A stretch of DNA of 64,000 bases from JBKHDT01 sp046541195 (GTDB taxonomy: Bacteria > Pseudomonadota > Gammaproteobacteria > Halothiobacillales > Halothiobacillaceae): positions 6,508 to 70,507 of the forward strand of contig JBKHDT010000006.1 of NCBI GenBank assembly GCA_046541195.1. The letters run 5' to 3'. Below are positions 25,311 to 35,281 of the stretch, in pieces. Under the pieces are notes generated by a model. The model searched no databases and was not told where the DNA came from. It worked only from the letters and a program-made list of their open reading frames with translations. Position 1 is the first letter of the stretch. Each line of letters starts with the position of its first letter. The translations under genes were made by a program, and so were the position numbers.

Positions 25311-25453
25311 GAGTTGCTCTCCTTGTGCGTGATGTTGCGGACAAATCGCGTCGCCCCGGCGGGCCGGGACCGACTGGCTGGCAGCCCGGACCTTTCCCGG
25401 AATGCCTCCTGAAGCATGGCAGTAAAATGAGCTGCCCGCATGAAATTTGCGCT

Positions 25454-26170
25454 TCAGCCCGATTTCAGTTCATCGCGTACCCGGCGCGCCATGCGTCGGC
25501 TGACCGGCAGCCTTCTGTCCAGTCCGGCCAGTTCAATGCCGTGCTGACCGTCGGCGCCCGTATGCAGCGCCAGGATTCGGGCGCGGTTGACCAGCGTGTT
25601 GCGGTGAATGCGCAGCACCGCATCGCCAAGACGGGTCTCGAGCTGGCGCAGGCTTTCATCCAGCAGGGCCTCGCCTTCCTCGTGGACGGCCTTCACGTAC
25701 TTGTCCTCGGCGACGAAGTACAGGGTCCGGTCCAGCGCGATACGCCGGTGACGACCGGCCTGCTGATAGTGAAGCCACGCCGGCTCAGGCCGGGCACGTT
25801 CCCGATGGGCCCGTGTCGGTGTGCCCACCCTTTGCAGGGCCTCGGCGAGGCGTTCGGCGCTGACCGGCTTGACCAGGTAATCGGCCGGGCCGCTTCGGTA
25901 GGCGTCCAGCGCATGCTCCGGATGGGCCGTCACGAAGATCACGGCCGGTGGCGGCGTGCCGGCCTTGAGTTGTTCGGCCGTCGTCAATCCATCCATTCCG
26001 GGCATGTCGATGTCCAGGAGCACCACATCCGGTTGCAGCTCGTCGTTCAGGGCAAGAGTCTCATGCCCCGTTGCCGCCTCACCCACGCAGTCGAAGCCCC
26101 GGTGCTGGGACAGCAGGCGCTTGAGCCGGCTGCGGGCCAGCGGTTCGTCATCGGCAATCAGCACGCGCAT
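25454..26170 (-). CDS. algR: LytTR-type response regulator (AlgR-like)
   Basis: A 238-residue regulator: receiver domain at 1-120 with phospho-acceptor Asp53 (LLDIDMPGMDG) and a LytTR DNA-binding domain at about 135-235 (LYFVAEDKYVKAVHEEGE, RIHRNTLVNRARI). AlgR-type regulators control pili, alginate or surface traits in Pseudomonas. The cognate kinase gene lies 27 bp upstream and argH is divergent beyond it, the same neighbourhood as algZ-algR in Pseudomonas. Confidence 0.88.
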   Translation of the reverse strand: MRVLIADDEPLARSRLKRLLSQHRGFDCVGEAATGHETLALNDELQPDVVLLDIDMPGMDGLTTAEQLKAGTPPPAVIFVTAHPEHALDAYRSGPADYLVKPVSAERLAEALQRVGTPTRAHRERARPEPAWLHYQQAGRHRRIALDRTLYFVAEDKYVKAVHEEGEALLDESLRQLETRLGDAVLRIHRNTLVNRARILALHTGADGQHGIELAGLDRRLPVSRRMARRVRDELKSG

Positions 26171-26197
26171 TCCGTGTGTCTCCTCAAGATGACTCCT

Positions 26198-27259
26198 TCA
26201 GGTTTCCGGGTCCGCGGGCGGCGGGCCCGGTTCGGCAAGCGGCACGGAGAGCATGACCCGGTACCGGCCATCAACCGGCCCGGCGCTCATGTGCATCGAA
26301 TCGCCGTGGATCAGCGCCAGGCGGCGCTGGATGTTGATCAGTGCCATGCCATGGCCCGGGCGACGCCGGGGCAATTCTTCCGGCAGCGGATTTTCCAGGC
26401 ACAGGAGGATGCGGTCTTGGGTCACCGTGACCGACAGGGTGATCTGGCCCGGTCTTGTGCAGCGCTCGATCCCGTGGTGAATCGCGTTTTCCACCAGCGG
26501 CTGCAGGGTCAGCGCGGGCAGGGGAAGATCGGGCAGCGGGTCGGGTAACTGCCAGTCCACGTTCAGTCGCGGACCCAGGCGCCAGTGTTCAAGTTCGAGG
26601 TACTCGCGCACCAGTGCGATCTCGCGCTTGAGGTTGCTCTGATCCCCCGCATGCAGGGCGGCCCTGAACAGGTTCGACAGGTGGATGATCGAGCGTTCTG
26701 CCTCGTCGGGGCGGTCATGGATCAGCTCGGCGACCGTATTCAGGCTGTTGAAGAAAAAGTGTGGCCGGATACGGGCCTGCAGGGCGTCCAGCTCGGCGCG
26801 CGACTGGGCCGCGATGCGCTGGCTGCGTTCGAGGTGCAGGGTGAAGATCAGGATGCCGGTGGCGCCGACCACCGCGGCGATGGCCAGGTTGTGGGTCACG
26901 AACCAGAAACGGCTGACTTGTGGCTCCCAGTCGACCCGGGTGAGCACCTCGTAGGCCACCTGGCTGACGAGCATCGTGGTCACGCCGAGTATGGCCAGAG
27001 CCACCAGCCCCAGGGCCTGGCCGTGCAGGTGTCCGAGCCGGTGACGCAGCAGGCAGAGCGTGGTGACGGTCAGCAGGGTGACCCACTGGACGAACAGCGA
27101 ACCCAGGCCCAGGCGCAGCCAGCGGTCCTCGCTGACACCGGGCGCCAGGGCGAGCAGCACCGTGACGGCCTGGGCAAGCAAAAGGGTCCACAGCACCGTT
27201 CTGGCCTGACAGAACAGCGGCAGCACCGGGGCTGGGTTGCAATGCGCTTGCTCGGACAT
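26198..27259 (-). CDS. algZ: LytS/AlgZ-type sensor histidine kinase
   Basis: A 353-residue membrane kinase with four hydrophobic segments in the first 140 residues and a HisKA-type PF06580 region: ALQARIRPHFFFNSLNTVAE holds the phospho-acceptor histidine, and the ATP site appears as LPALTLQPLVENAIHHGIE and RRRPGHGMALINIQRRL. It should phosphorylate the LytTR regulator encoded next. No large periplasmic sensor domain is present. Confidence 0.88.
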   Translation of the reverse strand: MSEQAHCNPAPVLPLFCQARTVLWTLLLAQAVTVLLALAPGVSEDRWLRLGLGSLFVQWVTLLTVTTLCLLRHRLGHLHGQALGLVALAILGVTTMLVSQVAYEVLTRVDWEPQVSRFWFVTHNLAIAAVVGATGILIFTLHLERSQRIAAQSRAELDALQARIRPHFFFNSLNTVAELIHDRPDEAERSIIHLSNLFRAALHAGDQSNLKREIALVREYLELEHWRLGPRLNVDWQLPDPLPDLPLPALTLQPLVENAIHHGIERCTRPGQITLSVTVTQDRILLCLENPLPEELPRRRPGHGMALINIQRRLALIHGDSMHMSAGPVDGRYRVMLSVPLAEPGPPPADPET

Positions 27260-27475
27260 GGCTGCGGTATACTCTCGGGCCTTGATGGAAGCACCGGGCG
27301 TCGGGGCTTCTTCCGGAAAACCGACCGCCGCGCGGGCATGCCGGATTGGCGGCGGTCGAGCCCGCCCGCGGGCAATCCTACTTCAGCGCGCGACCAGGGC
27401 GGGATCAGCGCACGAGACTCATGAAGAACCCGGACAGGCGAACCGCGTTTGGCGCCGGACCGGATCAGGAGAACC

Positions 27476-28885
27476 ATGAACAACCACGAGAGTAGCACGC
27501 AGCCGGCCGACAAGCTCTGGGGCGGCCGCTTCGACGAGCCGACCGATGCCTTTGTCGAGGCCTTCACCGCCTCGGTGGGATTCGATCAGCGCATGTATCG
27601 GCAGGATATCCAGGGTTCGATGGCCCATGCGCGGATGCTGGCCAAGATCGGTGTCCTGACCGGGAAGGAGCGCGACCAGATCCTCGAGGGGCTCGAGGCG
27701 ATCCTGCTCGACATCGAGCGCGGTGACTTCGCCTGGGCGGTGGCCTACGAGGACGTGCATATGAACGTCGAGGCCCGCCTGATCGACCGGATCGGCCATG
27801 TGGGCAAGAAGCTGCACACCGGGCGTTCGCGCAATGACCAGGTGGCCACTGACATGCGCCTCTATCAGCGCGAGGCCATTGACGCCATTGTTGCGGAGAT
27901 TCGCCGACTGCAGTCCGGACTGCTGGACCTGGCCGAGCGCGAGGCCGAGACCGTCATGCCGGGCTTCACCCACCTGCAGGTCGCCCAGCCGGTGAGTTTC
28001 GGGCATCACCTGATGGCCTGGTACGAGATGCTGGACCGGGATGCCGAACGCCTCGCTGACTGTCGTCGCCGGACCAACGTGATGCCGCTGGGGGCTGCTG
28101 CCCTGGCGGGCACCAGCTATCCGCTGGACCGGACCTGCACGGCCGAGCTCCTGGGTTTTGAGCGACCGGCCCGCAACTCGCTGGATGCGGTGTCCGATCG
28201 CGACTTCATCATCGAATTCATGGCCGCCGGCAGCCTGATCATGGCCCACCTGTCGCGGATGGCCGAGGAACTGGTGCTCTGGACCTCTGCCCAGTTCGAT
28301 TTCATCCGCCTGCCGGATCGCTTCTGCACCGGCAGCTCGATCATGCCGCAGAAGAAAAATCCCGACGTGCCCGAGCTGGTGCGCGGCAAGACCGGCCGGG
28401 TCTATGGCAGCCTGATCTCCCTGCTGACGCTGATGAAGAGCCAGCCGCTGGCCTACAACAAGGACAACCAGGAAGACAAGGAACCCCTGTTCGATACCAT
28501 CGATACGCTGATGGGCAGTCTGCGCGCCTTTGCCGACATGGTGCCGAACCTCGAGCCGAACCGCGAACGGATGAAGGCTGCCGCCAGGCAGGGCTTTTCC
28601 ACGGCCACCGACCTGGCCGACTACCTGGTGCGCAAGGGAGTGCCTTTCCGCGATGCCCACGAGATCGTCGGCAAGGCCGTGCGCCTGGGTGTCGACACCG
28701 GCCGGGACCTGTCCGAGATGTCGCTGGAGGAACTGCAGTCGTTTTCCGATGCCATTGGGGCCGACGTTTTCGAGGTGCTGACCCTGGAAGGATCGATGGC
28801 GGCGCGCGACATCGAGGGCGGCACCGCGCCGGCCCAGGTGCGTCGCCAGGTCGACGAGGCGCGCCGGCGGCTCGCCGGCGACTGA
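27476..28885 (+). CDS. argH: Argininosuccinate lyase
   Basis: Catalyses the last step of arginine synthesis, splitting argininosuccinate to arginine and fumarate. The 469-residue protein shows LWGGRF at the start, HTGRSRNDQVATD, and the fumarase/lyase signature GSSIMPQKKNPD at about residue 286. The ATG at 27476 follows CAGGAGA with good spacing. It is divergent from the AlgZ/AlgR-like genes and followed 17 bp later by rsmB. Confidence 0.96.
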   Translation: MNNHESSTQPADKLWGGRFDEPTDAFVEAFTASVGFDQRMYRQDIQGSMAHARMLAKIGVLTGKERDQILEGLEAILLDIERGDFAWAVAYEDVHMNVEARLIDRIGHVGKKLHTGRSRNDQVATDMRLYQREAIDAIVAEIRRLQSGLLDLAEREAETVMPGFTHLQVAQPVSFGHHLMAWYEMLDRDAERLADCRRRTNVMPLGAAALAGTSYPLDRTCTAELLGFERPARNSLDAVSDRDFIIEFMAAGSLIMAHLSRMAEELVLWTSAQFDFIRLPDRFCTGSSIMPQKKNPDVPELVRGKTGRVYGSLISLLTLMKSQPLAYNKDNQEDKEPLFDTIDTLMGSLRAFADMVPNLEPNRERMKAAARQGFSTATDLADYLVRKGVPFRDAHEIVGKAVRLGVDTGRDLSEMSLEELQSFSDAIGADVFEVLTLEGSMAARDIEGGTAPAQVRRQVDEARRRLAGD

Positions 28886-28902
28886 GACGCGGCATCGTTG
28901 CG

Positions 28903-30150
28903 ATGAAGGCCATCCCGCGGGTGCACCCGGTCCATGTCCGGGCGGTCGCCGGACTGCTGGACGAGGCGGACCAGGGCCGGGCTCCCGCCGATGTGATCCT
29001 CGCCGGTCATTTTCGTCGGCACCGCCAGATGGGCAGCCGGGACCGCGCCCTGGTCGGAGAGCTCTTTTACGAGGTGCTTCGTCACCGGCGGCTGCTCGAT
29101 TGGCGCGGCGGTCGCTCCGACAACCTCGCGCGCACGTTGTGTGCCCTGGCCAAGCGCGGCTGGCTGGACCCGGGACTTGCCCGAAAGTTTGGTGGCAGCA
29201 CGCCCAAACCCTGCCTGACTCCGCCGGCGAAGGATGAGTTCGAGGCGCTGGACCCGGCGATTCGGTACAGCCTGCCGGACTGGCTGGCGCGGGCGTGGAT
29301 CGCCCAGTTCGGCGAGGATGAGGCCCGGGCCCTGGCTGCGGCCATGAACCGCCAGGCGCCGGTGGACCTGCGTGCCAATACCCTTCGGCTGGACCGGGAT
29401 CGGTTGCGCGAGATCCTCGCTCTGGATGGCATCGAGGCGCTTGAGACGCCGCATGCGCCAGAGGGCCTGCGCCTTGCCGGTCGTCAGGCGCTTACCCGGC
29501 TCAAGGCCTTCCGGGACGGGCTGTTCGAGGTTCAGGACGAGGGCAGCCAGATCGTCGGGCTGGCCACCGGAGTCGAGCCGGGCATGCAGGTGCTGGACCT
29601 GTGTGCCGGCGCCGGCGGCAAGTCCCTGCAGATGGCCGCGATGATGCAGGGGCGCGGGGAAATCATCGCCTGTGATGTCAGTGCCCGGCGCCTGCAGAAC
29701 CTGCTGCCCCGCGCACGCCGGGCCGGCGCCGGGATCGTCCATCCGATGACCGTCCATGACGAGCAGGACCCGGTGCTGGGCCGCTTTTGCGCACGGTTCG
29801 ACGTGATTCTGGTCGATGCGCCCTGCTCGGGGCTCGGAACCCTGCGCCGCAGCCCGGAGCTCAAGTGGCGCGACCCGGACGTGCTGGGCCTGCGTGGCAC
29901 CCAGGAACGGCTGCTCGAGGCCGCGTCCCGGATGCTCGCCCCCGGGGGACAGATCGTGTACGCGACCTGCAGCCTGCTGGAGGTGGAGAATGATCAGGTC
30001 ATCGACGCGACCCGGCGTGCCGGCAGGCTGGTGCCGGCGGCGCTGGCACTGCCCCCGTCACTCGAGGTCGCGCAGGCCGCGCGCCTGACCCTGACACCGC
30101 ACCGGCACGGAACCGATGGCTTTTTCCTCGCCGGGCTGACCCGCGGCTGA
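28903..30150 (+). CDS. rsmB: 16S rRNA (cytosine-C5)-methyltransferase, RsmB family
   Basis: A 415-residue RsmB/NOP2-type enzyme: an N-terminal NusB-like helical domain (about 1-140), then the methyltransferase fold with VLDLCAGAGGKSLQMA, VDAPCSGLGTLRRSPELKWR and VYATCSLLEVEND, giving both catalytic cysteines. The target (C967 of 16S rRNA) is inferred; the N-terminal region is shorter than in E. coli RsmB, so another cytosine is possible. Confidence 0.86.
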   Translation: MKAIPRVHPVHVRAVAGLLDEADQGRAPADVILAGHFRRHRQMGSRDRALVGELFYEVLRHRRLLDWRGGRSDNLARTLCALAKRGWLDPGLARKFGGSTPKPCLTPPAKDEFEALDPAIRYSLPDWLARAWIAQFGEDEARALAAAMNRQAPVDLRANTLRLDRDRLREILALDGIEALETPHAPEGLRLAGRQALTRLKAFRDGLFEVQDEGSQIVGLATGVEPGMQVLDLCAGAGGKSLQMAAMMQGRGEIIACDVSARRLQNLLPRARRAGAGIVHPMTVHDEQDPVLGRFCARFDVILVDAPCSGLGTLRRSPELKWRDPDVLGLRGTQERLLEAASRMLAPGGQIVYATCSLLEVENDQVIDATRRAGRLVPAALALPPSLEVAQAARLTLTPHRHGTDGFFLAGLTRG

Positions 30151-30187
30151 GCCGGCCGGTCAGCGGCCCGGCCCGCTGACCCGTTCT

Positions 30188-30211
30188 CTCGGGCGCAGCC
30201 CGAGCCGTTTT
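30188..30211 (+). terminator. Intrinsic terminator between rsmB and lptM
   Basis: CTCGGGC (30188-30194) pairs with GCCCGAG (30198-30204) around a 3-base loop, followed by CCGTTTT. It lies just before the Shine-Dalgarno sequence of lptM. Confidence 0.65.
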
Positions 30212-30235
30212 CATCCAGCAAGGAGGTTCGCCCTC

Positions 30236-30346
30236 ATGAAAGGCATCCGGGCGATCGTCGCCCTCGTCGTTCTCGCCCTTCTGCTTGCCGGCTGCGGCCA
30301 GAAGGGCCCGCTGTACCTTCCGGACAAGGAGCAGAAATCCTCATGA
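30236..30346 (+). CDS. lptM: Small lipoprotein LptM (YifL)
   Basis: A 36-residue lipoprotein precursor: basic start, hydrophobic segment and lipobox LLAGCGQKGPLYLP with the lipidated cysteine at 20. LptM assists maturation of the LptD translocon for lipopolysaccharide. The GCGQKGPLYLP wording and its place directly before lysA are characteristic. AGGAGG at 30221 supports the start, and the stop overlaps the lysA start (ATGA). Confidence 0.92.
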   Translation: MKGIRAIVALVVLALLLAGCGQKGPLYLPDKEQKSS

Positions 30347-31590
30347 ACTCCCCCCTGGTTCGACGCGATGGCGTGCTTCACCTGGAGGACGTCTCGCTGG
30401 TGACGCTGGCCGACGAGGTCGGTACGCCCTGTTACGTCTACTCGCGCGCGCTGATCGAGCGACGCTTCCTGTCCTACGACCGCTCCTTCGGAGACCGTCC
30501 GCACCGGATCTGCTTTGCCGTCAAGGCCAATTCCAACCTGGCCGTGCTGGGTCTGCTGGCTGGGCTCGGTGCCGGGTTCGATATTGTGTCGGTCGGTGAG
30601 CTTGAGCGGGTGCTTGTCGCTGGCGGGCAGGCACGGACGGTGGTGTTTTCCGGTGTCGGCAAGCGCGAGGACGAGATCCGGCGCGCACTGGAAGCCGGCA
30701 TCGGCTGCTTCAATGTCGAGTCGGAAGCGGAGCTGGCGCGAATCGACCGAATCGCCGGCTCGATGGGCGTGGTGGCGCCGGTGTCCTTGCGGGTCAACCC
30801 GGACGTGGACGCGCGAACGCATCCCTACATCTCCACCGGCCTGAAGGAAAACAAGTTCGGCATCGACATCGAGCGTGCCGAAGCGGTCTACCGCCAGGCC
30901 GCCGAACGCGAAAACCTTCGGATCGTGGGTGTTGACTGCCATATCGGGTCGCAGCTGACCGAGCTGCAACCTTTCGAGGATGCCCTGGACCGGGTGCTGG
31001 TGCTGGTGGACCGGCTCGAGGAATCGGGTATCCGGCTGGAGCACCTCGACCTCGGCGGCGGGCTGGGCATTCGCTACACCGACGAACTGCCGCCGGAGCC
31101 CACGGAACTGGTCGCCGCGCTCCTGAAGCGTCTGGAGGGCAGGCCGCAGGAGATCCTGCTGGAGCCCGGGCGGTCGATTGTCGGGGAGGCAGGCGTGCTG
31201 CTGACCCGGGTGGAGCACGTCAAGGACAATGGCCATCGCCGGTTCTGCATTGTCGATGCGGCCATGAACGACCTGATGCGGCCGGCACTGTACGACAGCG
31301 TGATGGACATCCTGCCGGTCTGCATGACGGATGCCGAACCGCAGCGCTGCGAGGTGGTTGGACCGGTCTGCGAAACCGGGGACTTTCTTGGACGGGACCG
31401 CTGGCTGGCGGTGGACGAGGGCGACCTGCTGGCGATTGCCGGGGCAGGTGCCTACGGCTTCACCATGAGCTCGAACTACAACAGCCGGCCGCGGGCGGCG
31501 GAGGTGATGGTCGACAAAGACCGCTTCCACGTGGTGCGGTCGCGCGAGACGCTGGAGGACCTCTGGCGTGGCGAGCAGCGGTTGCCCTGA
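30343..31590 (+). CDS. lysA: Diaminopimelate decarboxylase
   Basis: Makes lysine from meso-diaminopimelate using pyridoxal phosphate. The 415-residue protein has the PLP lysine at 61 (FAVKANSNLAVLG), DCHIGSQLTEL, LDLGGGLGIRY, EPGRSIVG and CETGDFLG motifs, all expected for LysA. The start lies within the lptM stop, so the two are coupled. Confidence 0.96.
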   Translation: MNSPLVRRDGVLHLEDVSLVTLADEVGTPCYVYSRALIERRFLSYDRSFGDRPHRICFAVKANSNLAVLGLLAGLGAGFDIVSVGELERVLVAGGQARTVVFSGVGKREDEIRRALEAGIGCFNVESEAELARIDRIAGSMGVVAPVSLRVNPDVDARTHPYISTGLKENKFGIDIERAEAVYRQAAERENLRIVGVDCHIGSQLTELQPFEDALDRVLVLVDRLEESGIRLEHLDLGGGLGIRYTDELPPEPTELVAALLKRLEGRPQEILLEPGRSIVGEAGVLLTRVEHVKDNGHRRFCIVDAAMNDLMRPALYDSVMDILPVCMTDAEPQRCEVVGPVCETGDFLGRDRWLAVDEGDLLAIAGAGAYGFTMSSNYNSRPRAAEVMVDKDRFHVVRSRETLEDLWRGEQRLP

Positions 31591-31808
31591 TCGCGTGGTA
31601 CCGGTTCGTCGGGCCGGTGGGCGCTGTCCCGTGCAGGACACGGATGCCCTGCCTCGCGATGGCGCGAGCCGGTCAATCGCACAGCACCGACCGGGCAGGT
31701 CACGGCCCGTGCGTCGTGCCGGCGGGCCCGGTCGGGATTCGGGTTTCAATAGTCAATTTAAATGGATCTGATTGTAAATTTCGATTTATTCTATCGCTGT
31801 GCCTGGTC

Positions 31809-31814
31809 TATACT
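31809..31814 (+). promoter_or_regulatory. -10 box of the peroxiredoxin-glutaredoxin gene
   Basis: TATACT matches the -10 consensus at five of six positions and sits about 95 bases before the ATG, next to an AT-rich stretch (31745-31795) that stands out in this GC-rich window. No clear -35 box is present at normal distance, suggesting an activator. The 313-bp space 31591-31903 holds a 6-bp hairpin at 31653-31668, this promoter and the hairpin below. Confidence 0.5.
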
Positions 31815-31824
31815 GCCGGACAAC

Positions 31825-31868
31825 TTGAAGCCGATTCAGCATGGGCTGGGCTTCAACCCCCTCTTTTT
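31825..31868 (+). promoter_or_regulatory. Terminator-like hairpin in the peroxiredoxin leader (candidate attenuator)
   Basis: TTGAAGCC (31825-31832) pairs with GGCTTCAA (31849-31856), with an inner CAGC/GCTG stem, followed by CCCCCTC and five Ts (31864-31868). It lies between the -10 box and the start codon of the gene it precedes, so it would form in the leader RNA. Confidence 0.5.
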
Positions 31869-31903
31869 ATTCCTGTAACCCCTACTGAAAAGGAGTGTCC
31901 TGC

Positions 31904-32641
<738 letters not shown>

Positions 32642-32659
32642 TCCGGCAGGCCGTCCTGA

Positions 32660-32734
32660 CCGGTGCAGACGGGCCTTGGGCCTGCCTGCACCGGCGGATC
32701 TGCACTGCGCATCGGGGTGCGCAGTGCAGATCCG
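32660..32734. repeat. Two adjacent strong hairpins between the peroxiredoxin and glutathione reductase genes
   Basis: The first (32660-32694) pairs CCGGTGCAG with CTGCACCGG around an inner GGCC/GGCC stem. The second (32695-32734) is a perfect 17-bp stem, left arm beginning CGGATCTGCACTGCGCA, closing the 6-base loop TCGGGG. No U-tract follows either. They may stabilise the upstream mRNA 3' end, lower expression of the downstream gene, or be remnants of a REP-like element. Confidence 0.8.
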
Positions 32735-32825
32735 GCCGGGGGACCGCGCATCGCGGCCCGCCCGATGCGCACATTACAGTCCGGCAATCCACGATTTGAA
32801 ACGTACTGTCCGGGAGGCCCTGAGC

Positions 32826-34193
32826 ATGAGCAACACACATTACGACCTGATCGCCCTTGGTGGCGGATCTGGTGGCCTGGCGGTCGCCGAGAAGGCCGCG
32901 TCCTTCGGCAGGAAGGTGGCCGTGGTCGAGCCGCGCAAGCTGGGCGGAACCTGCGTGAATCTTGGCTGTGTACCCAAGAAGGTCATGTGGTACGGCGCGC
33001 ACCTGCGCGAGGCAGTCATGGATGCGGCTCAGTGGGGGCAGCCGGTGACGGTCGACGGCCCCTTTGACTTCGCCAAGCTGGTTTCCGGTCGGCGCAAGTA
33101 CATCGACATGATCACCAATTACTGGAATGGCTATGCCACCGAGCTCGGCGTGGACGTGCTTGGCGGCTACGGCCGGTTTGTCGACGCGCGGACGATCGAA
33201 GTGGACGGCAGCCGGTACACGGCCGACCACATCGTGATCTCCGTCGGGGGCAGGCCGTTTGTCCCGCCGGTTCCGGGGGCTGAACTCGGCATCACCTCCG
33301 ACGGCTTCTTCGACCTGGAAACGCTGCCCGGCCGGGTGGCGGTGATCGGGGGCGGCTATATCGGCGTGGAGCTGGCCGGGGTGCTGCGCGCACTCGGCAG
33401 CGAGGTCACGGTGCTGGACATGGCGGAGACGGTGCTGGCGCCCTTCGACGAGTTGCTGCGCGAGGTGCTGACCGCCGAGATGACCAAGCAGGGCATCGCC
33501 CTGGAGTTGCCCTTCAAGGTGGCATCGCTTCAGGAGCGCCATGGCGGCATCGTCATTGAAGGGGCCGACGCAAAGACGCTGGGTCCGTTCGATCAGGTGA
33601 TCTGGGCCGCTGGCCGGGCCCCGGCCACGGCCGAGCTGAACCTGGAGGCGGCCGGCGTGGACATGGAGCGCAATGGTGTCGTGCCGACCGATGAATTCCA
33701 GAACACCAACGTGCCGGGCGTCTACGCCATTGGGGACATCACCGGCCGTGCGCCGCTGACCCCGGTGGCGATTGCCGCGGGTCGTCGGCTGGCGGAGCGG
33801 CTCTTCGACGGCAAGACCGATCGCAAGCTCGACTATGACAACATCCCCACCGTGGTGTTCGCCCACCCGCCTCTGGGCACCATCGGGATGACCGAGGCGC
33901 AGGCGCGCGAGGCGCACGGCGACGCGGTGACGGTATACGAGACCCGGTTCACGCCGATGCGGTATGCGCTCAGCGCCCATGGCGTGGACACGGCCATGAA
34001 GCTTGTCTGTGTGGGTGATGACGAGCGGGTGGTGGGTGTGCACCTGATCGGTGACGGCGCGGACGAGATGCTTCAGGGCTTCGCGGTTGCGGTGAAAGCC
34101 GGCCTGACCAAGGCCCAGTTCGACGACACCGTGGCGATCCACCCGACTTCCTCGGAAGAGCTGGTGACGCTCAAGACACCCAAGCATCAATGA
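32826..34193 (+). CDS. gor: Glutathione-disulfide reductase
   Basis: A 455-residue flavoprotein disulfide reductase: FAD motif LGGGSGGLAVAEKAA, redox-active cysteines 43 and 48 in GGTCVNLGCVPKK, NADPH-domain motif VIGGGYIGVELAGVLRALG, and the C-terminal IHPTSSEELVTL with the catalytic His-Glu pair. It recycles oxidised glutathione with NADPH. The ATG at 32826 gives the usual family start; the frame is open upstream through the hairpins but without coding character. Confidence 0.95.
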   Translation: MSNTHYDLIALGGGSGGLAVAEKAASFGRKVAVVEPRKLGGTCVNLGCVPKKVMWYGAHLREAVMDAAQWGQPVTVDGPFDFAKLVSGRRKYIDMITNYWNGYATELGVDVLGGYGRFVDARTIEVDGSRYTADHIVISVGGRPFVPPVPGAELGITSDGFFDLETLPGRVAVIGGGYIGVELAGVLRALGSEVTVLDMAETVLAPFDELLREVLTAEMTKQGIALELPFKVASLQERHGGIVIEGADAKTLGPFDQVIWAAGRAPATAELNLEAAGVDMERNGVVPTDEFQNTNVPGVYAIGDITGRAPLTPVAIAAGRRLAERLFDGKTDRKLDYDNIPTVVFAHPPLGTIGMTEAQAREAHGDAVTVYETRFTPMRYALSAHGVDTAMKLVCVGDDERVVGVHLIGDGADEMLQGFAVAVKAGLTKAQFDDTVAIHPTSSEELVTLKTPKHQ

Positions 34194-34279
34194 ATCCCGG
34201 TCGCGGCCGGGCCAATCATGAACCGCCGAAAAGAGCGGCATGAACCATTCGCGGGACGCTACCGTTCGAGGAAAACATC

Positions 34280-35212
34280 ATGTTTCTTGAATTACGTCAC
34301 CTGCGAACACTCGCCGCCGTGGCGGAGCTTGAGTCGCTGGCGGCCGCCGCCGAGCGGCTGCATCTGACCCAGTCGGCGCTGTCGCACCAGATCAAGGCCA
34401 TCGAGAGTTACTACGAGGTCACCCTGTTCACGCGCAAGACCCGGCCGATGCAGTTCACCCCCGCGGGGAAGAAGCTGCTGGCGCTGGCCCGCGAGATTCT
34501 GCCCCAGGTCGACCGGGTGGACGGCGATCTTCGCCGTCAGGCCGGTGGCACGGTCGGTCGGTTGCATATCGCCCTGGAATGCCACTCTTGCTACGCCTGG
34601 ATGCTCCCGGTACTCGAACGGTTCCGCCGGGACTGGCCGGACGTGGAGATTGACCTCTCGCTGAGCCATCGTTTCGACGCCGTGACGGCCCTGCAGCGGG
34701 GTCAGGTCGATGCGGTCGTCAGCTCGGACCCACCGGCCGACGATTCCGTGGCTGCCGGCTCGCTGTTCCGCTACGAGGTGGTGCTGGCTCTCCCGAACGG
34801 CCATCCGCTGACCGGGCGGGAGTTCATCCGCCCGGCGGACCTGGTGGACCAGACCCTGGTGACCTACCCCGTCGAACGTGACCGGCTGGATATCTTCTCC
34901 CGGTTTCTCGATCCGGCCGGCATGGCACCGGCTGGCGTGCGCCAGAGCGAGATGACGGCACTGATCGCCCATCTGGTGGCCGTCGGCCAGGGCGTGGCCG
35001 CCCTGCCGGCCTGGGCGGTTGCCGACGAGGTTTCCCGGGGCCTGATCCAGAAGCGCCGACTGGGGCGAAAGGGCCTGTATGGCACGTTGTACCTGCTCAA
35101 TCGGCACGAGGACGCGGGTCTGAGCTTCCATCAGGCATTTCTGGGCATCTGCCGGAACCTCGGGCGTTCTGCCCTGGACGAGGTCAGCGACCCCCTGGCA
35201 GGCGCTGCCTGA
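34280..35212 (+). CDS. metR: LysR-family regulator, MetR type
   Basis: A 310-residue LysR regulator with an N-terminal winged helix (LRHLRTLAAVAELESLAAAAERLHLTQSALSHQ). The effector domain opening LHIALECHSCYAWMLPVLE and the later VTYPVERDRLDIFSRFLDPAG follow MetR closely. MetR activates methionine genes with homocysteine as effector. No met gene is adjacent, so its targets here are unknown. Confidence 0.87.
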   Translation: MFLELRHLRTLAAVAELESLAAAAERLHLTQSALSHQIKAIESYYEVTLFTRKTRPMQFTPAGKKLLALAREILPQVDRVDGDLRRQAGGTVGRLHIALECHSCYAWMLPVLERFRRDWPDVEIDLSLSHRFDAVTALQRGQVDAVVSSDPPADDSVAAGSLFRYEVVLALPNGHPLTGREFIRPADLVDQTLVTYPVERDRLDIFSRFLDPAGMAPAGVRQSEMTALIAHLVAVGQGVAALPAWAVADEVSRGLIQKRRLGRKGLYGTLYLLNRHEDAGLSFHQAFLGICRNLGRSALDEVSDPLAGAA

Positions 35213-35281
35213 CCCAGGCGTCAATGCCGGCGCCTCGCCCGCCCCTTGAATGACCGCGGATCGGGCAGGAAGGACGTTGAC

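Noticed and set aside
31741..31814. OxyR binding site before the peroxiredoxin gene
   Set aside because: ATAG and CTAT elements are present, but their spacing does not match the ATAG-N7-CTAT-N7-ATAG-N7-CTAT pattern.
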